The position numbers were made by a program, and so were the translations under genes. A stretch of 13,726 bases of DNA, taken from positions 1 through 13,726 of the forward strand of contig JAADFA010000081.1 of assembly GCA_013153135.1 (NCBI GenBank), given 5' to 3'. Position 1 is the first letter of the stretch. Each line of letters starts with the position of its first letter. The notes under the pieces are model-generated. The model was not told where the DNA came from and did no database searches. It worked only from the letters and a program-made list of their open reading frames with translations. Positions 1 to 5,748 of this stretch are shown piece by piece. The DNA comes from Chloroflexota bacterium. GTDB lineage: Bacteria > Chloroflexota > Anaerolineae > Anaerolineales > DRMV01.

Positions 1-78
1 GAAGCGTAGATTTTGGGCGAGATGAGTAGATGGATGTTAGAAGTTAGCGATTTGTGGATGGAGGTTAATCCATTCTGT
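1..78. other. Gene-free left edge, repeat-like fragments only
   Basis: No credible coding region is visible. Short fragments such as GTTAGAAGTTAG (about 36-47) and GGATGGAGGTTAATC (56-70) resemble, in opposite orientation, the CTAACC-type and ATCC-rich repeats found further right at 216-314. They look like degenerate members of the same repeat mosaic. No promoter or terminator for a neighbouring gene is recognised here. Confidence 0.5.
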
Positions 79-126
79 CGACTACCGACTACCGACTATC
101 GACTACCGACTGTCGACTACCGACTG
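79..126. repeat. CGACTAC heptad tandem array, block 1
   Basis: About seven imperfect tandem copies of a 7-bp unit CGACTAC, with CGACTAT and CGACTGT variants, lie directly next to one another. There are no spacers, so this is not a CRISPR array. It is separated from a second block of the same unit (171-215) by a segment containing a palindrome. The unit resembles low-complexity intergenic repeats remembered from Chloroflexota genomes; function unknown. Confidence 0.85.
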
Positions 127-148
127 CTTGCTATCCGCTCCCCGCTCT

Positions 149-168
149 GGGCGCACCGCCGTGCGCCC
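149..168. repeat. Perfect 8-bp palindromic hairpin between heptad blocks
   Basis: GGGCGCAC (149-156) is separated by the loop CGCC (157-160) from its exact reverse complement GTGCGCCC (161-168). The element is followed by CTAC, which leads into the next heptad block. The stem is very G+C-rich and has no adjoining T-run on either strand, so it does not look like a standard Rho-independent terminator. It is probably a dispersed short palindromic element embedded in the array. It lies downstream of the cdd stop, so an effect on the 3' end of that transcript is possible. Confidence 0.75.
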
Positions 169-170
169 CT

Positions 171-215
171 ACTACCGACTACCGACTGACGACTACCGAC
201 TGCCAACTACCGACT
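171..215. repeat. CGACTAC heptad tandem array, block 2
   Basis: This is a second run of the 7-bp CGACTAC unit, with degenerate copies such as CGACTGA and CAACTAC, in the same orientation as 79-126. It passes directly into the ACTAACC heptads at 216. Confidence 0.8.
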
Positions 216-255
216 ACTAACCACTAACCACTAACCACTAACCTCTAACCTCTAA
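216..255. repeat. CTAACCA/CTAACCT heptad tandem array
   Basis: Five to six tandem copies of a 7-bp unit CTAACCA change to CTAACCT at the right end. It has the same 7-bp period as the adjoining CGACTAC arrays, suggesting the units may be related by mutation. A further copy, AACCTCTAAC, recurs at 305-314 over the cdd stop codon. It looks telomere-like in composition, but an interstitial bacterial repeat is the simple reading. Confidence 0.8.
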
Positions 256-257
256 AA

Positions 258-287
258 ATCCGCGCCAATCCGCGTCCATCCGCGGTT
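258..287. repeat. ATCCGCG decamer repeat
   Basis: Three copies of ATCCGCG with a period of about 10 bp (…CCA, …TCC, …GTT) are present. On the other strand this reads as repeated CGCGGAT. Repeats of this type are remembered from intergenic regions of Chloroflexota and some other environmental bacteria. No protein-coding potential is seen. Confidence 0.75.
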
Positions 288-309
288 CCCAACTTCCAAC
301 CATCAACCT

Positions 310-741
310 CTAACTTTTCGCTCCCCTCTCCCTGCTTCCTGCTTCTAGATCCTGCTCGCTGAACGCGAGAGGCAACAGGTCTGCGAGGTCAACCTCCTGA
401 ACCACGCGACCTTGGGCGTCGACCAAGAGGATGGGGAGATGTTCCGCGAACTCGCGTAAGGTCTGTCGACACGCGCCGCAAGGGGCGACGCCGGTCTCGC
501 TCGCAATCGCAATGGCACGAAAGTGGCGGTGCCCTTCGCTTACAGCTTTGGCCACCGCGACCCGCTCCGCGCAAATGCCTAGAGGGTATACCGCGTTTTC
601 AACGTTTGCGCCGGTGATCAACGCGCCGTCTTTGGTAAGCAAGGCCGCACCGACGTGATAGTGCGAATAGGGCGCGTAGGCTTGTTCACGTGCGGCCAAC
701 GCCGCCGCGACGAGGGCCTCTCGTTCCTCAGCTCGAAGCAT
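310..741 (-). CDS. cdd: Cytidine deaminase (Zn-dependent, homotetrameric type)
   Basis: This enzyme deaminates cytidine and deoxycytidine to uridine and deoxyuridine in cytosolic pyrimidine salvage. The 143-residue protein has the family signature throughout: the substrate-binding segment GANVENAVYP (44-53), the catalytic zinc motif with C57-A58-E59, where E59 is the proton shuttle, and PCGACRQ (87-93) supplying C88 and C91 as the other zinc ligands. One Cys in the first motif and two in the second is the pattern of the small tetrameric class. An ATG 21 bases further upstream is in frame, but the start at 741 is preferred because AGGAGG lies exactly 6 nt before it and the mature domain begins there. 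The start overlaps the upstream CBS-protein gene by 14 nt, implying co-transcription and translational coupling. The last roughly 11 residues (EAGSRERGAKS) lie beyond the usual family end and are encoded by low-complexity sequence continuous with the downstream repeat mosaic. Confidence 0.95.
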   Translation of the reverse strand: MLRAEEREALVAAALAAREQAYAPYSHYHVGAALLTKDGALITGANVENAVYPLGICAERVAVAKAVSEGHRHFRAIAIASETGVAPCGACRQTLREFAEHLPILLVDAQGRVVQEVDLADLLPLAFSEQDLEAGSRERGAKS

Positions 742-2032
742 GGTCTGCCTCCTGCTTGGCATCTTGGGCCGCGCGACGGGGGCGTAACGTGACGCTCAAG
801 ATGCGCTGGCCTTCAACCTCATCTACAATGAGCTCCCAATCGCCCTCAATGATTCGATCGCCTGGTTGAGGCACGCGGCCTAAGAGGGTGTAGATCAAGC
901 CGCCCAGCGTATCCGCAACGCTGCGTTCAAAGTGTGTTCCAAGTTGCTCATTGACGTCGTCCAAATCCATACGCGCAGGACAACGATATACGTTCTCTTC
1001 CAGCACTTCGCAGCGCAGCACGGGTTGTTGGTCGTATTCATCTTGAATCTCGCCCACAATTTCTTCGACGATATCCTCTAAGGTCACCAAACCCGCGACA
1101 CCGCCGTACTCATCAATCACAATGGCCATGTGCACGCGTTTGCGCTGCATCTCCCGCAGCAATTCGTCCGCGCGTTTGGATTCGGGAACGAAGTACGGCT
1201 CGCGCAATAGAGCACGTAGCGAGGGCTGTTGGCTTGAGCGCCCATCAGGGCCAAAATGGCAATATTTGAGCAGCTCTTTTGCGTACAATACACCTAAAAT
1301 ATTGTCGATATGGCCCTCGTACACCGGAACGCGTGAATAACCGGTGCGCAGCAGCAGATCGGCCGCCTCGCGAAGGGGCGTATTGACCTCCAGCGCGACC
1401 ATATCCACACGGGGGACCATGATTTCGCGAGCAAGGGTGAACTGCAGCCGAGTAATGGCATTCAACATCCGCTCGTGCTGTGGGTCCAGGTCGCCGCTGG
1501 CTGCCTCGAGCAGGCGCTGGAACATGGAGGGGCTCAGCGAGAGCGCGCGCTCGTTCTCGCTGGGGAAGTGGCGCTGCAGCCACATGGTCAAGGGAGCAAG
1601 GAGACGGGCCACGCGCAAGGCCCACGGCGCAAGCCTTGGGGCCCAGCTCGGGCGCCGTCGGCGGGCTTGCACGTCAACCACCAGCTCAGAGAGCGCCAAT
1701 ATCAACCAGCCTAAAGCAATGAGCCCCAAATTTTTCGTCGCGGGGAGCACGCCTATCTGGGTAAGGAGCCATAGCAGAGCCAATAGCCACGCGCCGTGTC
1801 CTAGCGTTAATCCCAGGCGTACGGCCAACGCCAGACCGGCTCGTCGTTTGAGCACCTGTTCTAAGGCCAAGGCGCGCTGGGGCGTGCCCTGCCATAATAA
1901 TGCACGCAGGTCCCCCAGGGGCGCGCGCAGCAGCGCGGCTTGGATGGCGACCAAGAGCCAATCCCACGCGAGGAGCACGAGCAGGGCGCTGAGGGGTAGC
2001 AACACAGACGGTAGAGATGAACTTCCTTCCAT
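728..2032 (-). CDS. CorC/HlyC-family membrane protein with CBS pair
   Basis: This 434-residue protein has three parts. The hydrophobic N-terminal region has segments at about 8-34, 66-96 and 100-121, in the place of the CNNM/DUF21 transmembrane domain. A CBS pair covers about 205-335, including the characteristic REIMVPRVDM and VIDEYGGVAGLVTLEDIVEEIVGEIQ-type strings. A C-terminal CorC_HlyC domain covers about 350-420 (ADTLGGLIYTLLGRVPQPGD). Family members are linked to magnesium/cobalt efflux or resistance and are often annotated as hemolysin-like; adenine nucleotides bind the CBS pair in relatives. The cytosolic half is well conserved, but the membrane half is divergent and I could not match it residue by residue to CNNM. 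The start lies 15 nt after the glmU stop and in the same frame. The only strong Shine-Dalgarno-like sequence is about 20 nt upstream inside the glmU end, so reinitiation after glmU is likely. Confidence 0.9.
   Translation of the reverse strand: MEGSSSLPSVLLPLSALLVLLAWDWLLVAIQAALLRAPLGDLRALLWQGTPQRALALEQVLKRRAGLALAVRLGLTLGHGAWLLALLWLLTQIGVLPATKNLGLIALGWLILALSELVVDVQARRRRPSWAPRLAPWALRVARLLAPLTMWLQRHFPSENERALSLSPSMFQRLLEAASGDLDPQHERMLNAITRLQFTLAREIMVPRVDMVALEVNTPLREAADLLLRTGYSRVPVYEGHIDNILGVLYAKELLKYCHFGPDGRSSQQPSLRALLREPYFVPESKRADELLREMQRKRVHMAIVIDEYGGVAGLVTLEDIVEEIVGEIQDEYDQQPVLRCEVLEENVYRCPARMDLDDVNEQLGTHFERSVADTLGGLIYTLLGRVPQPGDRIIEGDWELIVDEVEGQRILSVTLRPRRAAQDAKQEADHASS
748..753 (-). promoter_or_regulatory. 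Ribosome binding site fixing the cdd start
   Basis: Reading the minus strand, AGGAGG is followed by a 6-nt spacer and then the ATG at 741. The in-frame ATG at 762 lies upstream of this site and has no comparable one. This supports the 143-residue cytidine deaminase over a 150-residue form. Confidence 0.85.
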
Positions 2033-2047
2033 GGGTGTTTGGGCTGC

Positions 2048-3448
2048 TTAGGCCTCCTCGGCGTGTTGGGACGACTGGGGACGAGGCAGACGGCGGATCG
2101 CTCGCGCGGGCACACCAACCGCGAGGGTGTAGGGGGGAACGTCTTTGGTAACTACCGCACCTGCGCCCGTGCGCGCGCCTTCCCCAATGCGCACAGGCGC
2201 AACCAGCATGGTATCGCTGCCGATGAACGCGTGCGCGCCAATGTAAGTTGGGTGCTTGCGTTCACCGTCGTAGTTGCAGGTGATGGTGCCCGCGCCGATA
2301 TTTACTCCTTCCTCCACCGTCGCATCGCCGATATAGGAAAAATGTCCCATTTTCACACCGGGGCCGAGATACGAATTTTTGACTTCGCCGAAATTGCCCA
2401 TATGTACCCCGCGGGCCAGATGCGCGCCTTTGCGCAAGTGGCTATAGGGGCCAATATCAACGTCATCCTCCACGTGCGCGTGTTCTAGCACGGACGCGAA
2501 AATGCGGCATCGATTGCCTACGCGCGTGCTGAGGATGTAGGTGTTGGGCCCAATCTCACAATCTTCACCAATGTGGGTATTGCCCATGAGGTAGGTGTCG
2601 GGCCACACGACGGTGTCTTGTCCCAAGGTAACTGTATCTTCAACGTACGTGCGCGCGGGGTCGATGAACGTCACGCCCGCAGCCATCCAGCGTTCAAGAA
2701 TGCGTTGTTGCATCGCGCGCGCGGCTTGCGCTAGATGCGCGCGCGTGTTGACACCCAGGGCCTCGGTAGGGTCTTCTAACGGTAAGACATGCACCACCGC
2801 GCCTTCTTTGACCGCAAGCGCGATTGTATCAGTCAAGTAATACTCCCCCTTAGGTGAAAGAGGCAATTGGGGGAGATGGGCCGCGAGCCAAGCTGCGTCA
2901 AAGGCGTAGACACCCACATTAAGTTCCCGGATGGCGCGTTGCTCAGGTGTCGCGTGGGCCTCTTCGATAATGGCGATCACGCGACCCGCGGCGTCTCGTA
3001 GCACGCGGCCGAAACCTTGGGCTTGGTCACGCTCGACAGTGAGCATGGTGATAGGACCTGGATGATGATGGTGCGCGTCGACCAAGGCTCGGAGGGTCTC
3101 AGCCCGCAGTAAAGGCATATCGCCGTTGGTGACCAGCACTGTGCGCACCTGGTCTAGGGGAATGGCTGCGAGCGCGCGACGTACCGCGTCGCCGGTGCCC
3201 AAAGGCGGGTCTTGATGGACGTAATGCGCGCGCGTTGGGCCTAAAGTCTCACGGACGAGCTCGGCTTGGTGTCCGATAACGAGGATCGGTTTGCTCCCCA
3301 AGGCCTGCTCAACCGCGCGCAGGGCGTACTCGACCATGGGGCGCCCAAGCAAGGGATGCAGCACCTTGGGACGTTTGGAGCGCATCCGTCGCCCCCGGCC
3401 TGCAGCCAAGATGATGCCCACCGTCTCTGGCCAATGCGCCTCGCTCAT
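2048..3448 (-). CDS. glmU: Bifunctional GlmU: GlcNAc-1-P uridyltransferase / GlcN-1-P acetyltransferase
   Basis: GlmU acetylates glucosamine-1-phosphate and then transfers UMP to give UDP-GlcNAc, the cytosolic precursor of peptidoglycan and surface polysaccharides. The 466-residue protein has an N-terminal nucleotidyltransferase Rossmann-like domain (about 8-230) with LAAGRGRRM, KVLHPLLGRPM, PLGTGDAV and NGDMPLL, and an EEAHATPEQ/ELNVGVYAF segment. A left-handed beta-helix of hexapeptide repeats (about 255-440) contains GPYSHLRKGA, where H337 aligns with the catalytic His of E. coli GlmU, then GHFSYIGDA and IGAGTITCNYDG. Two small departures from the common pattern are visible: Arg replaces the usual Thr in GxGTRM, and Asp follows GTG where His is usual. 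The ATG at 3448 was chosen over an in-frame TTG at 3460 because GGAGG lies 5 nt upstream. It is the first gene of a minus-strand unit with the CBS protein and cdd, and may feed UDP-GlcNAc to the epimerase encoded at 11678. Confidence 0.96.
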   Translation of the reverse strand: MSEAHWPETVGIILAAGRGRRMRSKRPKVLHPLLGRPMVEYALRAVEQALGSKPILVIGHQAELVRETLGPTRAHYVHQDPPLGTGDAVRRALAAIPLDQVRTVLVTNGDMPLLRAETLRALVDAHHHHPGPITMLTVERDQAQGFGRVLRDAAGRVIAIIEEAHATPEQRAIRELNVGVYAFDAAWLAAHLPQLPLSPKGEYYLTDTIALAVKEGAVVHVLPLEDPTEALGVNTRAHLAQAARAMQQRILERWMAAGVTFIDPARTYVEDTVTLGQDTVVWPDTYLMGNTHIGEDCEIGPNTYILSTRVGNRCRIFASVLEHAHVEDDVDIGPYSHLRKGAHLARGVHMGNFGEVKNSYLGPGVKMGHFSYIGDATVEEGVNIGAGTITCNYDGERKHPTYIGAHAFIGSDTMLVAPVRIGEGARTGAGAVVTKDVPPYTLAVGVPARAIRRLPRPQSSQHAEEA

Positions 3449-3453
3449 TACGT

Positions 3454-3458
3454 CCTCC
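3454..3458 (-). promoter_or_regulatory. Ribosome binding site of glmU
   Basis: GGAGG on the minus strand stands 5 nt before the ATG at 3448. It overlaps the alternative in-frame TTG start region (3460), so the shorter protein beginning MSEAHW is favoured. Confidence 0.8.
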
Positions 3459-3487
3459 AAAAAACGCCCAGGGCTCCTTGCGCCCCA

Positions 3488-3496
3488 ATTGTAGCA
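3488..3496 (-). promoter_or_regulatory. Predicted extended -10 promoter for glmU unit
   Basis: The minus strand reads TGCTACAAT, an extended -10 element (TGn followed by TACAAT, 5/6 to consensus). Initiation is expected near 3481, giving a leader of about 33 nt. No convincing TTGACA-like -35 box is seen at 16-18 bp, which is compatible with extended -10 promoters. Confidence 0.55.
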
Positions 3497-3545
3497 TACC
3501 CTGCTGTCCTGCGCGATGATGTGCCGACGGGTCGGATGGGGGCGC

Positions 3546-3554
3546 TGTTATAAT
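3546..3554 (+). promoter_or_regulatory. Predicted extended -10 promoter for the TCS-MFS-GH20 operon
   Basis: TGTTATAAT is a perfect extended -10 (TGn plus TATAAT). Expected initiation is near 3561, leaving a leader of about 130 nt before the response-regulator ATG at 3694. No clear -35 box is present. The element faces away from the glmU promoter about 55 bp away, so a regulator binding between them could influence both. Confidence 0.6.
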
Positions 3555-3560
3555 TGCCGT

Positions 3561-3682
3561 GCCTCATCCCGAGGCAAGTCTATGCGCGGCTCTGGGCAAG
3601 GGGAAGGGTGTCCCCTGTCGCCTGGGGTTCCATCCTCCTGCTTGGGGCAGGCAAGCCCTGGGCTCAGACATGGAATAAAAGG
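3561..3682 (+). promoter_or_regulatory. Possible structured 5' leader of the response-regulator mRNA
   Basis: The leader begins with a GCCTC-ATCCC-GAGGC hairpin (3561-3575) at the predicted transcription start. Further short stems are possible at 3599-3616 (AGGGG/CCCCT) and 3645-3658 (GGGC/GCCC). It ends with AAAAGG (3677-3682), 11 nt before the ATG, which is the best though weak ribosome-binding candidate. No known riboswitch fold was recognised. In G+C-rich DNA such short stems also arise by chance. Confidence 0.35.
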
Positions 3683-3693
3683 CTCGTTGACCT

Positions 3694-4389
3694 ATGAATG
3701 CGACCACACACGTCCTCCTAATAGAAGATGAAGTGGCCTTGGCCCGCGTCCTGCGCGACTACTTGGAACAAGCGGGGTTTCGGGTTTCGGTCGCGTACCG
3801 GGGCGATGAGGGCCTCGCGCTGTTTGAGCGCGAGCGGCCTGATGTAGTGTTGTTGGACTTGAATTTGCCCGGAATGGACGGCTTGGATGTGGCCCGCGCG
3901 ATTCGGCGTCAGAGCAATGTGCCCATCCTGATGATTACGGCGCGGCGGGATGAGGTCGATCAGCTCATCGGGCTTGAACTCGGCGCGGATGATTATATTG
4001 TCAAACCCTTTAGCCCGCGCTTGTTGCTGGCACGACTGCGCGCGGTGTTGCGCCGTGTGCAAGGCTCACCTCCCACGCCCCAACGCCTGCGCGTAGGGGA
4101 CCTGGAGATCGATTTGGACGCACACACGGTGACGCGCGCGGGTGAGCCGATCCGTCTGACGCCTACCGAATTTCGGCTCCTGGCGACCATGGCGCAATAT
4201 CCTGGTCGGGTATTTACCCGTAGCCAGTTGCTTGAGGCCTTAGGGTATCGGTACACGGGCTACGAGCGTACTATTGACGCGCATATCAAAAACTTGCGCG
4301 CCAAACTTGAACCTGATCCCAAGCAACCCCGTTACATTGAAACAGTATTTGGCGTTGGATACCGGCTTCGTAAACCAACTGAGGCATGA
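3694..4389 (+). CDS. OmpR/PhoB-family response regulator (BaeR-like)
   Basis: This cytosolic transcription factor should be activated by phosphotransfer from the kinase encoded next. The 231 residues are the normal length. The receiver domain (about 6-118) has the acidic pair E11-D12, phosphoacceptor D55 in LLDLNLPGMDG, T82 in MITAR and K104 in DYIVKPF. The winged-helix DNA-binding domain (about 134-227) has LTPTEFRLL, GRVFTRSQLLEAL, RTIDAHIKNLRAKLE and FGVGYRL. The start is supported by an in-frame stop directly upstream at 3688-3690 and by the receiver beginning six residues in. It is the first gene of a plus-strand operon; its stop overlaps the kinase start as ATGA. It probably regulates its own operon, but no direct-repeat binding box was recognised. 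The BaeR-like label rests on overall resemblance. Confidence 0.95.
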   Translation: MNATTHVLLIEDEVALARVLRDYLEQAGFRVSVAYRGDEGLALFERERPDVVLLDLNLPGMDGLDVARAIRRQSNVPILMITARRDEVDQLIGLELGADDYIVKPFSPRLLLARLRAVLRRVQGSPPTPQRLRVGDLEIDLDAHTVTRAGEPIRLTPTEFRLLATMAQYPGRVFTRSQLLEALGYRYTGYERTIDAHIKNLRAKLEPDPKQPRYIETVFGVGYRLRKPTEA

Positions 4390-5741
4390 TGATGCGCATG
4401 TCCATGCGGCATAGCCTGCTCCTGGCCTTTACTTTAAGTACTTTGGTGGGCATTAGCCTGGTGGTCATCTGGATGCACATCAGCGTGACGCACGAGATGC
4501 GCACGTTCTTGCGCCAGGGTGGGCCTTGGGGTTTGCAAGAGATCACTGTGGCCCTTGAAGAGCATTACCGCGAAGTTGGCTCATGGGAAGGCGTGGAACA
4601 GGTCTTGCATAGAGTTTTGCCCGGTCCCCAATATGGCCACGGCGCGGGGCCGTTGATTCTCGCGGATGCCGAGGGTCGCATTCTTTACCCTCCTGGCCGT
4701 GTGGGCGGCTATCTGCGGGATGACGAGCGTGCAAGGGCCATCCCTTTGGTGGTGGATGGGCGGACGGTGGGCTATTTGTACTCCCCTCGGAGCGGAACCA
4801 TCGCGCCCGAGGCTACCCGTCCCATGTTTCGCCGTTTGACCCAGGCAGCTTTCGTCGCCGCGTTGGTTGCGGTGGTGCTCTCGTCCGTGCTGGCATGGGC
4901 CTTAAGCCAGCGCATTTTGCGCCCACTTAGCGCGCTACAACACGCGGCGCGGCGCCTCGCCCAGGGCGACCTTACCGTTCGGGTCCCCGAGTCGGGCGAT
5001 GATGAGTTGCGCGCGTTGGCCCGCGCGTTTAACCGCATGGCCAAGGCGCTTCAGGATTCCGAGCAGGCCCGTCGCCGCTTAACGGCAGATATTGCCCATG
5101 AATTGCGCACGCCCCTCGCGGTTCAACAGGCGCATATTGAGGCCTTGCTGGATGGTGTCTACCCCCTCACGCCGGACCGCTTGGTACCCATCCTGGAGCA
5201 AAACCGCTTGCTCGCTCGGTTGGTTGAAGACCTGCGTACCTTGAGCTTGGCCGAGGAAGGTCGGCTGCCTTTGCATCTGCGAACTCTGGACGTGCGCGAG
5301 GCGCTGCAGCAGGCCGCGGAGCAGTTTCGTGTGTCCGCCCAGGCCGAGGGCGTTACCCTTGACCTCACCTTGCCTAGCGAGCCTTTACTTGTGCGCGCGG
5401 ACCCGGAGCGCTTGAACCAAATCTTGCACAATTTGCTCGCGAACGCGCTGCGTCATACTCCGCGCGGGGGACGGATCGAATTGGGCGCACGCCGCGAAGG
5501 TTCCGACGTCGTCTTTTGGGTTCGAGATACGGGGCCCGGGTTACCGCCCGGAACGGAGGAGCAGGTCTTTCAACGCTTTTATCGAGTTGACCAGGCGCGC
5601 GACCGCGAGCATGGGGGAACAGGCTTAGGCCTGAGCATTGTTCGCGCTCTCGTGCGGGCGCATTTGGGTGATGTGAAGGCGCAAAACCACCCCGAAGGTG
5701 GCGCGATGTTCATCGTCCGCTTGCCTTTGGCCACATCCTGA
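4386..5741 (+). CDS. Membrane sensor histidine kinase (BaeS-like, HAMP)
   Basis: This 451-residue protein is a canonical inner-membrane sensor kinase. TM1 is at about 10-30 and an extracytoplasmic sensor of about 120 residues (31-153) includes ADAEGRILYP and VVDGRTVGYLY, resembling a BaeS/PAS-like fold. TM2 is at about 154-177, HAMP at 178-230, and HisKA has autophosphorylated H238 in DIAHELRTPL. The HATPase_c domain (about 335-448) has the N box HNLLANALRH, G1 DTGPG (381-385) and G2 GTGLGL (411-416). All catalytic motifs appear intact. The start shares the ATGA overlap with the regulator; ATG codons also follow at 4389 and 4392, so the exact first residue is uncertain by two positions. The partner is the adjacent regulator. 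The signal is unknown; BaeS relatives respond to envelope stress, while the downstream transporter and hexosaminidase suggest a sugar or cell-wall fragment. Confidence 0.95.
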   Translation: MMMRMSMRHSLLLAFTLSTLVGISLVVIWMHISVTHEMRTFLRQGGPWGLQEITVALEEHYREVGSWEGVEQVLHRVLPGPQYGHGAGPLILADAEGRILYPPGRVGGYLRDDERARAIPLVVDGRTVGYLYSPRSGTIAPEATRPMFRRLTQAAFVAALVAVVLSSVLAWALSQRILRPLSALQHAARRLAQGDLTVRVPESGDDELRALARAFNRMAKALQDSEQARRRLTADIAHELRTPLAVQQAHIEALLDGVYPLTPDRLVPILEQNRLLARLVEDLRTLSLAEEGRLPLHLRTLDVREALQQAAEQFRVSAQAEGVTLDLTLPSEPLLVRADPERLNQILHNLLANALRHTPRGGRIELGARREGSDVVFWVRDTGPGLPPGTEEQVFQRFYRVDQARDREHGGTGLGLSIVRALVRAHLGDVKAQNHPEGGAMFIVRLPLATS

Positions 5742-5748
5742 GGTGCGC

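Noticed and set aside
79..255. CRISPR array
   Set aside because: Units are 7 bp and contiguous, with no unique spacers and no cas genes.
216..255. Telomere or chromosome end
   Set aside because: The CTAACC-like heptad is short, degenerate, and flanked on both sides by other repeats and ordinary genes.
1344..2051. 235-codon plus-strand open frame antisense to the CBS-protein gene
   Set aside because: Ser/Arg/Ala-rich low-complexity translation with no recognisable domain; it is the mirror of a well-supported gene in G+C-rich DNA.
2039..2488. 149-codon plus-strand open frame antisense to glmU
   Set aside because: It lies over the highly conserved beta-helix of GlmU and shows no independent signature.
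3055..3080. Run of four His codons in GlmU as a metal site
   Set aside because: It lies in a surface loop before the conserved PITMLTVE strand; one short run is not evidence of metal binding.
5698..5748. Upstream start for the MFS transporter
   Set aside because: It would overlap the kinase's conserved end by 44 nt and add a Cys/Pro-rich lead unlike MFS N-termini; the ATG at 5749 follows a GAGGTG.
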